Positions 1 through 8,592 of a stretch of DNA of 55,817 nt are shown here, piece after piece. How positions within the stretch are numbered: the stretch's first letter is position 1; every line of letters begins with the position of its first letter. A model generated the notes under the pieces. The model saw only the letters and a program-made list of their open reading frames with translations. It ran no database searches and was not told where the DNA came from. The DNA is from Streptomyces xiaopingdaonensis. GTDB lineage: Bacteria; Actinomycetota; Actinomycetes; Streptomycetales; Streptomycetaceae. A program made the position numbers and the translations under genes. Location of the stretch: positions 1 through 55,817 of the forward strand of contig NZ_AJTQ01000169.1 of the NCBI RefSeq assembly GCF_000262345.1. Reading direction: 5' to 3'.

Positions 1-671
1 TCGAGTCCGGCTCGGTGATCGGCCCCGCGTGGGACTCGCTCCTGGCGAAGCTGATCGTCACGGGCGCCGACCGCAAGCAGGCGCTGGAGCGCTCGCAGCG
101 GGCGCTCGCGGAGTTCACCGTGGAGGGCATGGCGACGGCGATCCCCTTCCACCGGAAGGTCGTGCGCGACGCGGCGTTCGCACCCGAAGTCCACGGCAGC
201 GACGAGGCGTTCACCGTCCACACCCGGTGGATCGAGACCGAGTTCGTCAACGACGTGGAGCCGTTCGGCCCCCCCACGGGCGACGACGAGGCCGGCGAGG
301 CCGGGCGGGAGACCGTCGTCGTCGAGGTCGGCGGGAAGCGGCTGGAGGTGTCGCTGCCGTCTTCGCTGGGGATGCCGCTCGCTCGCGCCGCCGTGGAGGG
401 CGGTGCGCACAAGCCGCGGCGCAAGGCGGGGAAGAAGTCCTCGTCGGCCGCTTCGGGTGACGCGCTCGCCTCTCCGATGCAGGGCACCATCGTCAAGGTC
501 GCCGTCGAGGAGGGGCAGCAGGTCGAGGAGGGCGAACTCGTCGTCGTCCTGGAGGCGATGAAGATGGAGCAGCCGCTCAACGCGCACCGCTCCGGCACCG
601 TCAAGGGGCTCAACTCGCAGGTGGGCGAGGCCGTTACGGCCGGTGCCGTGCTCTGCGAGATCAAGGACTGA
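1..671 (+). CDS. accA2: acyl-CoA carboxylase alpha chain (biotin carboxylase/BCCP), C-terminal part
   Basis: The gene enters from the left edge, open from base 3, so only about the last 220 codons are present. The C-terminal 70 residues are a biotin carboxyl carrier domain, with the biotinylated lysine in [10 protein letters not shown] and the preceding [11 protein letters not shown] strand. The upstream part is the end of the biotin carboxylase domain plus a linker rich in Lys, Ser and Ala ([12 protein letters not shown]). Actinobacterial alpha chains carry both domains and pair with separate beta chains to make malonyl- or methylmalonyl-CoA. No beta chain lies in the window. The gene name rests on remembered gene order in Streptomyces; the family is secure and the exact paralogue is not. 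Confidence 0.9.
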   Translation, partial: ESGSVIGPAWDSLLAKLIVTGADRKQALERSQRALAEFTVEGMATAIPFHRKVVRDAAFAPEVHGSDEAFTVHTRWIETEFVNDVEPFGPPTGDDEAGEAGRETVVVEVGGKRLEVSLPSSLGMPLARAAVEGGAHKPRRKAGKKSSSAASGDALASPMQGTIVKVAVEEGQQVEEGELVVVLEAMKMEQPLNAHRSGTVKGLNSQVGEAVTAGAVLCEIKD

Positions 672-692
672 CCCGGTTCCGCACCGGAGGAG

Positions 693-727
693 CGTGGGGC
701 GTACACGGTCGGCGTGTACGCCCCACG
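693..727. terminator. hairpin terminator between convergent accA2-like gene and deoR-type gene
   Basis: Perfect 14-bp inverted repeat (693-706 CGTGGGGCGTACAC, 714-727 its complement) around a 7-nt loop. It lies 21 bp past the carboxylase stop and 10 bp before the end of the oppositely oriented regulator, so it can serve both transcripts. There is no U tract, as is usual in Streptomyces. Confidence 0.8.
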
Positions 728-737
728 TCGTGTGCGG

Positions 738-1733
738 TCAGCGCCTACGGGGCCCGAGGTCGGCGACGCGGTTCTTCGCCGGATAGCCCCCGGCGCCGGG
801 TGGCTCGCCCTGCTGTCCTGGGCCGCGCGCCTGCGGGTGCCCCGAACCGCCGCCCTGCGGCGGCGGGTTGCGGCGGGGCGACGGCATGGGGACGTCGCGC
901 CGCTGGCCCTCGGCCCGATGGCCGCCTCCAGGTCCGGGCCCCGAGGGGCTCGGACCGCCCGCCACGACGACCTGCACCCCGCGGTCGGCGAGGGCGTGCA
1001 GCTCCGCCTCGGCACGCTGCTCGCCCGCCGGCGGTTCGTCGGTGACGAGGCGGGTGACGGCGTCGGTCGGGACCGTCTGGAACATCGTGTCGGTGCCGAG
1101 CTTGCTGTGGTCGGCGAGGACGACGACCTCCGTCGCCGCCTGCACGAGCGCCCGATCGACGCTCGCCGAGAGCATGTTGGAGGTGGAGAGCCCGCGCTCG
1201 GCGGTGAGCCCGCTCCCGGAGAGGAAGGCACGGGAGACCCGCAGCCCCTGGAGCGACTGCTCGGCACCGCTCCCCACGAGCGCGTAGTTGGAGCCGCGCA
1301 GGGTGCCGCCCGTCATCACGACTTCCACGCGGTTCGCGTGGGCCAACGCCTGCGCCACCAGCAGGGAGTTGGTGACGACCGTCAGCCCGGGGACGCGCGC
1401 CAGGCGGCGGGCCAGCTCCTGGGTGGTGGTGCCGGCGCCGACGACGACGGCCTCCCCCTCACCGACGAGGCCGGCCGCGAGGTCGGCGATCGCCGTCTTC
1501 TCGGCGCTGGCCAGGTGCGACTTCTGTGGGAGCCCGGACTCCCTGCTGAACCCTCCGGGCAGTACGGCACCGCCGTGGCGACGGTCGAGCAGCCCTTCGG
1601 CTTCCAGCGCCCGCACGTCCCGACGGACGGTGACTTCGGAGGTCTGGACTACCCGCGCGAGCTCCCGGAGCGAGACCGCTCCGTTGGCTCGCACCATTTC
1701 AAGGATCAATTGGCGACGTTCCGCAGCGAACAC
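738..1733 (-). CDS. DeoR/GlpR-family transcriptional regulator
   Basis: 331 residues. An N-terminal DeoR winged helix (about residues 1-57: RRQLILEMVRANGAVSLREL, then TSEVTVRRDVRALEAEGLL) precedes a DeoRC sugar-phosphate sensor domain with the VVTNSLLVA, VMTGGTLRG and VVVLADHSKLG signatures. Such regulators usually respond to phosphorylated sugars. The last 73 or so residues are an unusual Gly/Pro/Arg-rich tail beyond the normal length of about 255, suggesting lost or altered stop context. The GTG start has no ribosome-binding site; a TACTGT box at 1746-1741 lies 7 nt upstream, so a leaderless transcript is likely. Its position near nucleoside genes makes it a candidate, but unproven, regulator of them. 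No CTACGCGCGTAG site lies at its own promoter. Confidence 0.88.
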   Translation of the reverse strand: MFAAERRQLILEMVRANGAVSLRELARVVQTSEVTVRRDVRALEAEGLLDRRHGGAVLPGGFSRESGLPQKSHLASAEKTAIADLAAGLVGEGEAVVVGAGTTTQELARRLARVPGLTVVTNSLLVAQALAHANRVEVVMTGGTLRGSNYALVGSGAEQSLQGLRVSRAFLSGSGLTAERGLSTSNMLSASVDRALVQAATEVVVLADHSKLGTDTMFQTVPTDAVTRLVTDEPPAGEQRAEAELHALADRGVQVVVAGGPSPSGPGPGGGHRAEGQRRDVPMPSPRRNPPPQGGGSGHPQARGPGQQGEPPGAGGYPAKNRVADLGPRRR

Positions 1734-1910
1734 GAAACTGACAGTAACGCCAACGACCGTCTGGTTTCAGCAGATTGCGCCGATTAACAGAAGTTGTTCG
1801 TCTCGTACGGGAGCACGTGGTATAGGGCCCCTCAGGAGCCTTCCGTCCCTGCGTACCGGCCGTCGGACCGCCTTCGCGCCCCTCTTCACGCCCCCGGCGG
1901 CGTCAACGGC

Positions 1911-3350
1911 TCAACTCTCCTCTGCCGCCTTACGAGTGTGCAGCTGCCGCGCCACCTCGGCGATCGAACCCGTCAACGACGGATACACGGTGAAGGTGTT
2001 GGCTATCTGCTCGACCGTCAGATTGTTGTCGACGGCGATCGCGACGGGGTGGATCAGCTCGCTCGCACGCGGCGCCACCGCGACGCCGCCCACCACGATC
2101 CCGGTACCGGGCCGGCAGAAGAGCTTCACGAAGCCGTCCCTGATGCCCTGCATCTTCGCCCGCGGGTTCCGCAGCAGCGGCAGCTTCACCACGCGTGCGT
2201 CGATCGTGCCCTGCTCGACGTCGGCCTGGGTGTAGCCGACGGTGGCGATCTCCGGGTCGGTGAAGACGTTCGCCGAGACCGTCTTGAGGTCGAGCGGCGC
2301 GACGGCGTCCCCGAGGAAGTGGTACATCGCGATCCGGCCCTGCATCGCGGCCACCGAGGCGAGCGCGAGGACGCCGGTGCAGTCCCCCGCCGCGTAGACG
2401 CCGGGCGCCGAGGTGCGCGAGACCCGGTCCGTCTTGATGTGCCCCGACTCGCGCAGCACCACGCCCGCCTCGGCGAGGCCGAGTTCGGCGGTGTTGGGGA
2501 TCGCGCCGACGGCGACGAGGCAGTGCGTGCCGCTGATCGTCCGGCCGTCCTTGAGCGTGACCTCGACCCGGTCGCCGACCCGGCGCGCGGACTCGGCGCG
2601 CGAGCGGGACATCACGTTCATGCCGCGCCGCCGGAAGACGTCCTCCAGCACGGCGGCCGCGTCCGGGTCCTCGCCCGGAAGCACGCGGTCGCGCGAGGAG
2701 ACGAGGGTGACCTGGGAGCCGAGCGCCTGGTAGGCACCGGCGAACTCGGCGCCCGTGACGCCGGAGCCGATCACGATCAGCTCCTCGGGGAGCTCCTCGA
2801 GCTCGTAGACCTGCTTCCAGTTGAGGATGCGCTCGCCGTCGGGGAGTGCGTCGGGGATCTCCCGCGGATGCGCGCCGGTCGCGATGAGGACGGCGTCGGC
2901 CGTGAGCCGCTCCTCGCGGCCGTCGGCGGCGGTGGCGACGACCTCGCGTGAGCCGTCCCGCGCCTGGCCGGGCTCGATGCGCCCGTGCGCACGGACGACG
3001 CGGACGCCGGCGCGGGTCACGGAGGCGGTGATGTCGTGGGACTGCGCGAGTGCGAGGCGCTTCACGCGCTTGTTGACGCGGCCGAGGTCGACGCCGACCA
3101 CACGGGCCGGGTCGGCCGGGTCGTGGGTGCCGTCCTCGATCCGGATACCGAGTTCGCGGTGGGAGGAGTCGAAGCTCGTCATCACTTCCGCGGTGGCGAT
3201 GAGCGTCTTCGACGGCACGCAGTCGGTGAGGACCGAGGCGCCGCCGAGGCCGTCGCTGTCGACGACGCTCACCTCCGCCCCGAGTTGAGCGGCGACGAGC
3301 GCCGCCTCGTATCCGCCAGGGCCACCACCGATGATCACGATCCGAGTCAC
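1911..3350 (-). CDS. NAD(P)H-quinone dehydrogenase, LpdA-like flavoprotein without redox disulfide
   Basis: 479 residues, GTG start (VTRIVIIGGGPGGYEAALVA). The N-terminal FAD-binding GGGPGG motif, central NAD-binding GSGVTGAEFAGAYQALGS, the CTGVLALASVA FAD segment and the C-terminal dimerisation domain match the pyridine-nucleotide disulfide oxidoreductase family. The position that is CxxxxC in true lipoamide dehydrogenases reads GGASVLTDCVPSK: the first cysteine is Ser and only one remains. The mycobacterial LpdA (Rv3303c) type has the same feature and reduces quinones instead of lipoamide. Predicted cytosolic. The intergenic gap to the DeoR gene (1734-1910) shows nothing I can name. Quinone reductase activity is inferred from the family; it is not a pyruvate dehydrogenase E3. 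Confidence 0.87.
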   Translation of the reverse strand: MTRIVIIGGGPGGYEAALVAAQLGAEVSVVDSDGLGGASVLTDCVPSKTLIATAEVMTSFDSSHRELGIRIEDGTHDPADPARVVGVDLGRVNKRVKRLALAQSHDITASVTRAGVRVVRAHGRIEPGQARDGSREVVATAADGREERLTADAVLIATGAHPREIPDALPDGERILNWKQVYELEELPEELIVIGSGVTGAEFAGAYQALGSQVTLVSSRDRVLPGEDPDAAAVLEDVFRRRGMNVMSRSRAESARRVGDRVEVTLKDGRTISGTHCLVAVGAIPNTAELGLAEAGVVLRESGHIKTDRVSRTSAPGVYAAGDCTGVLALASVAAMQGRIAMYHFLGDAVAPLDLKTVSANVFTDPEIATVGYTQADVEQGTIDARVVKLPLLRNPRAKMQGIRDGFVKLFCRPGTGIVVGGVAVAPRASELIHPVAIAVDNNLTVEQIANTFTVYPSLTGSIAEVARQLHTRKAAEES

Positions 3351-3446
3351 GGGCCCATTGTCCCGCACGGCCCCCGTCGCCACCCGCCCGGGCCACCCGA
3401 CGCCGCACAGCCGCCCGCGTCCGCGCACCGCCGCTACCCTCGGGCC

Positions 3447-3884
3447 ATGTCGCTCTACGCCGCGTACGCCGGCAACCTCGACGCCCGGCTGATGGCGCGC
3501 CGCGCCCCGCACTCCCCGCTCCGCTGCACGGGCTGGCTCGACGGCTGGCGGCTCGCTTTCGGCGGGGAGCACATGGGTTGGGACGGGGCGCTCGCCACGC
3601 TCGCCGAGGAGCCGTGCGGGCAGGTCTTCGTCGCGCTCTACGACGTCGCACCGATGGACGAGGCGGCGCTGGACCGCTGGGAGGGCGTCGGCCTGGAGAT
3701 CTACCGCAGGACGCGGATGCGCGTCCACACGCTGGAGGGCGACGAGGCCGCGTGGACCTACGTCCTCAACGCGTACGAGGGCGGGCTCCCTTCGCCGCGC
3801 TACCTCGGCGACGTCGCCGACGCGGCCGAGTCGGCGGGCGCCCCGCACGACTACGTGATGGAGCTGCGCAAGCGCCCGTGCTGA
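3447..3884 (+). CDS. gamma-glutamylcyclotransferase-like family protein
   Basis: 145 residues, opening MSLYAAYAGNLDARLMARR. The small beta-barrel GGCT/AIG2 fold is suggested by the YAAYAGNL start (usually Y(F)AYGSNL), the GWRLAFGG segment and the ALDRWEGVGLEIYRR helix, which contains the usual acidic active-site position. Family members act on gamma-glutamyl amines or peptides, but substrates vary and none can be assigned here. The ATG lies 6 nt after a TACCCT -10-like box (3435-3440) and lacks a Shine-Dalgarno sequence, so it is probably leaderless. It is divergent from the quinone reductase and 112 bp upstream of the phosphorylase gene. Confidence 0.8.
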   Translation: MSLYAAYAGNLDARLMARRAPHSPLRCTGWLDGWRLAFGGEHMGWDGALATLAEEPCGQVFVALYDVAPMDEAALDRWEGVGLEIYRRTRMRVHTLEGDEAAWTYVLNAYEGGLPSPRYLGDVADAAESAGAPHDYVMELRKRPC

Positions 3885-3960
3885 GGTCGCTACCGGAGGC
3901 CGCTTCAACTCCCCCCGGCGAAACGGGCAGTTGAGAGGCGCAGAACGAACCCCCCTCCTT

Positions 3961-3989
3961 CTACGCGCGTAGGGCCGGAGCGGCTACGC
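3961..3989 (+). promoter_or_regulatory. CTACGCGCGTAG operator and -10 box of the purine nucleoside phosphorylase gene
   Basis: Perfect 12-bp palindrome CTACGCGCGTAG at 3961-3972, followed after 11 bp by TACGCT (3984-3989). The GTG start at 3997 begins 7 nt later, with no ribosome-binding site in between, so the transcript looks leaderless. The same palindrome recurs at the adenosine deaminase promoter and, with one to two changes, at deoC and bmpA. Confidence 0.75.
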
Positions 3990-3996
3990 TCAACGC

Positions 3997-4842
3997 GTGA
4001 ACGCATCACCCACACTCCACCCCGACGACCCGTACCGCACGGCCGAGGCCGCCGCCGCGCGGCTCCGCGAGCTCACCCGGCGCCGGGAGGGCGGCGCCTT
4101 CGAGGGCTCCGACAGTTTCGACGTCGCGCTCGTCATGGGCTCCGGCTGGGCCCCCGCCGCCGACGCGCTGGGCGACCCCGAGGACGAGATCGACGTCACC
4201 GAGCTCCCCGGCTTCCCCCCACCCACCGCCACCGGCCACGCCGGAACCATCCGCACGTACACGCTCGGCAGCACCCGGGCGCTCGTCTTCCTCGGCCGCA
4301 CCCACTACTACGAGCACCGCGACCTCGCGGCCGTCGCGCACGGCGTGCGCACCGCCGTCGCCGCCGGGTGCAAGACGGTCGTCCTCACCAACGGCTGCGG
4401 CGGACTGCGGCCCGGCATGCGGCCCGGGCAGCCCGTCCTCATCAGCGACCACCTCAACCTCACCGCCGCCTCACCCATCCAGGGCGCCCGCTTCGTCGAC
4501 CTCACCGACCTGTACTCGTCGCGTCTGCGCACGCTGTGCAGGGAGGTCGACCCGACGCTGGAGGAAGGCGTCTACGTCCAACTCCCCGGACCGCACTACG
4601 AGACGCCGGCGGAGATCACCTACCTGCGGGCCATCGGCGGCGAACTCGTCGGCATGTCCACGGCGTTGGAGGCGATCGCAGCCCGCGAGGCGGGGGCCGA
4701 GGTCCTCGGCGTCTCCCTCGTGACCAACCTCGCCGCCGGCATGACGGGCGAGCCGCTCAGCCACGAGGAGGTGCTCCGCGCCGGGCGCGACTCCGCGTCC
4801 CGGATGGGGACGCTCCTCGCCGGCGTGCTCGAACGGATCTGA
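3997..4842 (+). CDS. purine nucleoside phosphorylase (trimeric PNP/MTAP type)
   Basis: 281 residues. Visible family motifs are VALVMGSGW (phosphate loop), [57 protein letters not shown] and VTNLAAGM, the last carrying the asparagine that recognises the purine. The enzyme reversibly cleaves inosine, guanosine and their deoxy forms with phosphate to a base and (deoxy)ribose-1-phosphate, in the cytosol. The GTG start at 3997 is 7 nt after a -10 box, and a CTACGCGCGTAG operator lies just upstream, implying regulated leaderless transcription. The next gene, 89 bp downstream on the same strand, encodes the sugar-phosphate mutase that would take the product onward. Family assignment is firm. Confidence 0.95.
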   Translation: MNASPTLHPDDPYRTAEAAAARLRELTRRREGGAFEGSDSFDVALVMGSGWAPAADALGDPEDEIDVTELPGFPPPTATGHAGTIRTYTLGSTRALVFLGRTHYYEHRDLAAVAHGVRTAVAAGCKTVVLTNGCGGLRPGMRPGQPVLISDHLNLTAASPIQGARFVDLTDLYSSRLRTLCREVDPTLEEGVYVQLPGPHYETPAEITYLRAIGGELVGMSTALEAIAAREAGAEVLGVSLVTNLAAGMTGEPLSHEEVLRAGRDSASRMGTLLAGVLERI

Positions 4843-4931
4843 CCGGCGCCGGCGTGCGGCGGAGCGCGGTAGGCGGGACGCCGACGCGGGTACCCCGCAC
4901 AGCGGCGCAGCAGCGACGAGAGGCAGGAACC

Positions 4932-6629
4932 GTGCACGACGAGGCGATCACGGCAGCCCGCGAGTGGCTCGCCGAGGACCCCGACGAAGAGACCCGCAAG
5001 GAGCTGGCCGCGCTCCTGGCCCGAGCGGAGGAAGGAGACCCCGGCTCCCTCGCCGACCTCGGCGACCGCTTCTCCGGGACCCTGCGGTTCGGAACGGCGG
5101 GAATGCGCGGGCGCCTCGGCGCCGGACCGATGCGGATGAACAGGGCCGTGGTGATCCGCACGGCGGCAGGGCTCGTGCGCCACCTGGAGCGGACGCTGGG
5201 CTCGGCCGCCGGGCTCGACCCGGCGAGGGGGCTCGTGGTCATCGGCTACGACGCGCGGCACAAGAGCGCGGAGTTCGCGCGCGACACCGCGGCGGTCGTC
5301 GTCGGGGCCGGCCTGCGCGCCGTCCTGCTGCCGGGCCCGCTGCCGACACCGGTGCTCACCTTCGCCGTCGGACACCTCGGGGCCGTCGCGGGCGTGATGG
5401 TCACCGCGAGCCACAATCCGCCGGGCGACAACGGTTACAAGGTCTACCTCGGCGGCGGATACCAGATCGTCCCGCCGACCGACGACGAGATCGCCGCGGA
5501 GATCGACGCGATCGGTCCGCTCTCGTCGGTGCCGCGCCCCGACTCCGGCTGGCAGGTCCTCGACGACGGGCTGCTCGACGCGTACCTCGCACGCTCCGGC
5601 TCCGTGCTCACCGAAGGGTCGCCGCGCGAGGTGCGCGTGGTGCACACGGCGCTCCACGGCGTCGGCACCGGCACCTTCCGCGAGGCGTTCCTCCGCGCCG
5701 GCTTCCCCGAGCCCGTCCCCGTGCCCGAACAGGCGGAGCCCGACCCGGAGTTCCGCACGCTCGCCTTCCCCAACCCGGAGGAGGCCGGCGCCCTCGACCA
5801 CGCCTTCGCCACGGCACGGGCGCACGGCCCCGACCTCGTCGTCGCCAACGACCCGGACGCCGACCGGTGCGCCGTCGCCGTGCCGGAACCGGGGAGCGAA
5901 GCCGGCTGGCGGATGCTCCACGGCGACGAGGTGGGCGCGCTCCTCGCCGTCCACCTCGTCCACAAGCGGGCGCGCGGGACGTTCGCGACGACGATCGTCT
6001 CCTCCTCGCTGCTCTCGCGGATCGCACGGGCCGCGAAGGTGCCGTACGCAGAGACGCTCACCGGGTTCAAGTGGCTCTGCCGCGTCCCCGACCTGGCGTT
6101 CGCGTACGAGGAGGCGCTCGGATACTGCACCGACCCCGCCGCCGTCCCGGACAAGGACGGCATCACGGCGGCGCTCCTCGTCGCGGAGCTCGCGGCCGAA
6201 CTCAAGCTCGCCGGACGCACGGTGGGCGACCTCCTCGACGACCTCGCCGTCGAACACGGGCTGCACGCGTCGGGGCAGATCTCGATGCGCGTCGACGAGC
6301 TGCCGCGCATCGCCGAGGCGATGGAGCGGCTGCGGTCCCGCCCGCCGCAGCAGCTCGGCGGGTTGGCCGTCGCCGAGGCGGAGGACCTCGCCGCGGGCGC
6401 GGGCGGGCTGCCGCCGACGGACGGTCTCCGCTACCGGCTCGACGGCGCCGGAGCCGTCCGGGGCGCACGCGTGATCGTGCGGCCGAGCGGCACGGAGGCG
6501 AAGCTGAAGTGCTACCTGGAGGCGGTCGTCGGGGTCGAGGGGCAGGGGGACCTCGACCGCGCGCGGCGGACGGGGGAAGCGGTGTTGGAGCGGATCAAGG
6601 AGGGGCTCTCGGCCGCCACCGGGCTGTGA
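4932..6629 (+). CDS. phospho-sugar mutase, PGM2 type (probable phosphopentomutase)
   Basis: 565 residues, full length for the alpha-D-phosphohexomutase superfamily. Domain 1 has the active-site serine in VTASHNPPGDNGYK (Ser160), domain 2 the metal loop NDPDADRCAV, domain 3 the sugar-binding EEALGYC, and domain 4 the phosphate loop RPSGTEAKLKCYLEAV. Often annotated as phosphomannomutase or phosphoglucomutase. The length and the placement 89 bp behind a nucleoside phosphorylase match the PGM2 class, whose human member interconverts (deoxy)ribose-1- and -5-phosphate. I infer phosphopentomutase as the main role, since no DeoB-type mutase is visible here. GTG start preceded by an AGAGGCAGGA stretch. 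A hexose role cannot be excluded from sequence. Confidence 0.88.
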   Translation: MHDEAITAAREWLAEDPDEETRKELAALLARAEEGDPGSLADLGDRFSGTLRFGTAGMRGRLGAGPMRMNRAVVIRTAAGLVRHLERTLGSAAGLDPARGLVVIGYDARHKSAEFARDTAAVVVGAGLRAVLLPGPLPTPVLTFAVGHLGAVAGVMVTASHNPPGDNGYKVYLGGGYQIVPPTDDEIAAEIDAIGPLSSVPRPDSGWQVLDDGLLDAYLARSGSVLTEGSPREVRVVHTALHGVGTGTFREAFLRAGFPEPVPVPEQAEPDPEFRTLAFPNPEEAGALDHAFATARAHGPDLVVANDPDADRCAVAVPEPGSEAGWRMLHGDEVGALLAVHLVHKRARGTFATTIVSSSLLSRIARAAKVPYAETLTGFKWLCRVPDLAFAYEEALGYCTDPAAVPDKDGITAALLVAELAAELKLAGRTVGDLLDDLAVEHGLHASGQISMRVDELPRIAEAMERLRSRPPQQLGGLAVAEAEDLAAGAGGLPPTDGLRYRLDGAGAVRGARVIVRPSGTEAKLKCYLEAVVGVEGQGDLDRARRTGEAVLERIKEGLSAATGL

Positions 6630-6648
6630 ACCGGCTGCGTCAGCCGGT
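6630..6648. terminator. short hairpin at the convergent ends of the mutase and PH-domain genes
   Basis: ACCGGCTG and its complement with a 3-nt loop begin directly after the mutase stop codon and run into the last codons of the opposing gene. It is small, so a role as terminator is only tentative. Confidence 0.45.
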
Positions 6649-7362
6649 CGCGAGGAGGACGGCGAGCGCGACGACGCCGGCCGCGGCCGGCGCGAGCACC
6701 TCGTAGGCCCAGCGGACCGCCACGCCGCCTGCCCGGTCGCCGTCCGCGCCGTGGCGTTCGGCGAGGGAGCGGAGGTCGTCCATCGCCTGGTCCGAGGGCG
6801 CGCGGCGGTCGGTCTGCTCCGGCTCCTTGGCGACGGAGGGCATCGTCCTGCCGCCGAACAGGCCGCCGGCCGCCGAGGGCGGGCGGCCGGCGGCGACCCG
6901 CTCGTTGTGGCGCGTCGCCTTGTTCCGGGCGCGCAGCGACACCGGGATCGACCAGAGTTGGTAGGTCCGGCCGTCGGCGACGACCTCGCTTGAGTACCCG
7001 GAGCGCAGCGACTCCACCGCGCCCCACGGCACCGAGACGGTCCGGAAGGGGTTGCGCACCCGCAGCCGCCGCTCGCCCGCGAAGACCGCGGGGCGCAGGG
7101 TGAACGCCACCACCAGCGGCACGACGACGAAGAGGCCGGCGAGCGTGATCCACGGTGTACGCCCGTCGCTGTTGACGATCGCGTCGGTGCCGAGCCACAG
7201 GGCGAGCAGGAGCAGCAGCACGCCGCCGGCCATGCCCGCGGGCGAGCGGAAGACACGGTCCGCGTACGCCGGGGGCTCGGGGCGCTGCTCGCCGGGCTCG
7301 TCTGCCGTGGTCCCTCGCCCCTCGGGGCGGTCGTCCCCTGGGGTGCTCTCCTCGCGCGTCAT
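6640..7362 (-). CDS. PH-domain-containing membrane protein
   Basis: 240 residues. A charged Pro/Glu/Arg-rich N-terminus (1-40) is followed by two membrane segments (about 45-62 and 72-90) and a bacterial PH-like domain (FAGERRLRVRNPFRTVSVPWGAVESLRSGYSS region, where the PWGAVE turn is typical). A further linker leads to a C-terminal membrane helix (about 217-239). Proteins of this type are widespread in actinobacteria and have no defined activity; the PH fold suggests binding of another protein or lipid at the membrane. ATG start at 7362. It is divergent from deoC, with 180 bp between the start codons, and it does not obviously take part in nucleoside use. I recognise the architecture, not a specific function. 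Confidence 0.72.
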   Translation of the reverse strand: MTREESTPGDDRPEGRGTTADEPGEQRPEPPAYADRVFRSPAGMAGGVLLLLLALWLGTDAIVNSDGRTPWITLAGLFVVVPLVVAFTLRPAVFAGERRLRVRNPFRTVSVPWGAVESLRSGYSSEVVADGRTYQLWSIPVSLRARNKATRHNERVAAGRPPSAAGGLFGGRTMPSVAKEPEQTDRRAPSDQAMDDLRSLAERHGADGDRAGGVAVRWAYEVLAPAAAGVVALAVLLATG

Positions 7363-7517
7363 GCGATCGATTCTGCCGGACCGTCCGGTAGACGGACATT
7401 GCGGTACGGCATCGATGCGTGTGGCGGGAGCGCACGCTGTGTCGGGAGGTCGTCGCACACGGTGTTCGGCCGCTCCAACTGCCGGGAAAACGGTCGCACT
7501 TCGGGGGCGACGCACCG

Positions 7518-7536
7518 CTACACGCGTAGATATGCT
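7518..7536 (+). promoter_or_regulatory. operator variant CTACACGCGTAG and -10 box of deoC
   Basis: CTACACGCGTAG at 7518-7529 differs at one base from the palindrome at PNP and add. The -10 box TATGCT (7531-7536) starts one base after it, and the GTG start of deoC (7543) follows 6 nt later. Operator and promoter therefore overlap, which favours repression, and the message looks leaderless. Confidence 0.72.
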
Positions 7537-7542
7537 GCCCTG

Positions 7543-8544
7543 GTGACCATGCCGACTCCCCCCAGCAGCCCCCCGGCCGCGCCCCGCCCTCCCGTCACCG
7601 GGCCGGCGCCCTCGCAGGCGGAGCTCCGCTCCCGGCTCCACGGCCTCCCCGGCGTCGACGCCGTCGGCCTCGAGCAGCGCGCGTCCGGGCTCGCCACCCG
7701 CTCGATCAAGACGACGGCGAAGGCGTACGCCCTCGACCTGGCGATCTCCATGGTCGACCTCACCACCCTCGAGGGCTCGGACACGGCCGGCAAGGTGCGC
7801 GCCCTGTGCGCCAAGGCGGCGCGGCCGGACCCCGGCGACCCGACGACGCCGCACACCGCCGCCGTCTGCGTCTATCCCGACCTCGCCGCCACGGCGAAGG
7901 AGGCGCTCGCCGCCGCGGGCGCCCCGCAGGTCGAAGTCGCCGCCGTGGCGACGGCGTTCCCCTCCGGGCGCGCCTCGCTCCGGGTGAAGATCGCCGACGC
8001 CGAGGACGCGGTCGCGGCAGGCGCCGACGAGGTCGACATGGTGATCGACCGCGGCGCCTTCCTCTCCGGCGACTACCTGAAGGTCCACGAGGAGATCAGA
8101 GCCGTCAAGGAGGCGTGCGCCGCCGGACCGGGCGGCGGCGCGCGGCTCAAAGTCATCTTCGAGAACGCCGAGTTGGCGACGTACGACAACATCCGGCGCG
8201 CCTCCTGGCTCGCCATGGAGGCGGGCGCCGACTTCATCAAGACCTCGACGGGGAAGGTCGGCGGCGCCGCCACCCTCCCCGCCACCCTGCTGATGCTGGA
8301 GGCGGTCCGGGGCTACCACGCGGCCACCGGCACCCGCGTCGGCGTCAAGCCGGCCGGCGGGATCAGGGCGGCGAAGGACGCGCTGCGCTACCTCGTCGTC
8401 GTCAACGAGGCGGCGGGTCCCGAGTGGCTCACACCCGACTGGTTCCGCTTCGGCGCCTCAGGACTCCTCGGCGATCTCCTGATGCAGCGCCACAAGTTGG
8501 CGACGGGGGCCTACTCCGGCGCCGCGTACGTCACCGTCGACTAG
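7543..8544 (+). CDS. deoC: deoxyribose-phosphate aldolase
   Basis: 333 residues, of the longer DERA class (human-type length of about 318; short bacterial forms have 220-260). The Schiff-base lysine is Lys233 in FIKTSTGK, and the second active-site lysine is Lys269 in GVKPAGGI. The DEVDMVIDRGAF strand carries the catalytic aspartate. The enzyme splits 2-deoxyribose-5-phosphate into glyceraldehyde-3-phosphate and acetaldehyde. I chose the GTG at 7543 because it sits 6 nt after a TATGCT box; an in-frame ATG two codons later is the alternative. An operator variant lies right at the promoter. The aldehyde dehydrogenase gene 48 bp downstream would remove the acetaldehyde, so the three genes likely form one operon. 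Assignment is firm. Confidence 0.95.
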   Translation: MTMPTPPSSPPAAPRPPVTGPAPSQAELRSRLHGLPGVDAVGLEQRASGLATRSIKTTAKAYALDLAISMVDLTTLEGSDTAGKVRALCAKAARPDPGDPTTPHTAAVCVYPDLAATAKEALAAAGAPQVEVAAVATAFPSGRASLRVKIADAEDAVAAGADEVDMVIDRGAFLSGDYLKVHEEIRAVKEACAAGPGGGARLKVIFENAELATYDNIRRASWLAMEAGADFIKTSTGKVGGAATLPATLLMLEAVRGYHAATGTRVGVKPAGGIRAAKDALRYLVVVNEAAGPEWLTPDWFRFGASGLLGDLLMQRHKLATGAYSGAAYVTVD

Positions 8545-8592
8545 ACGACCTGCCACCCACCCATGCCCACACCCCAAGGCACAGAGGCACCG

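Noticed and set aside
1260..1300. GAGCGCGTAG half-match to the nucleoside operator inside the DeoR gene
   Set aside because: It lies in coding sequence, matches only one arm, and is not near a promoter.
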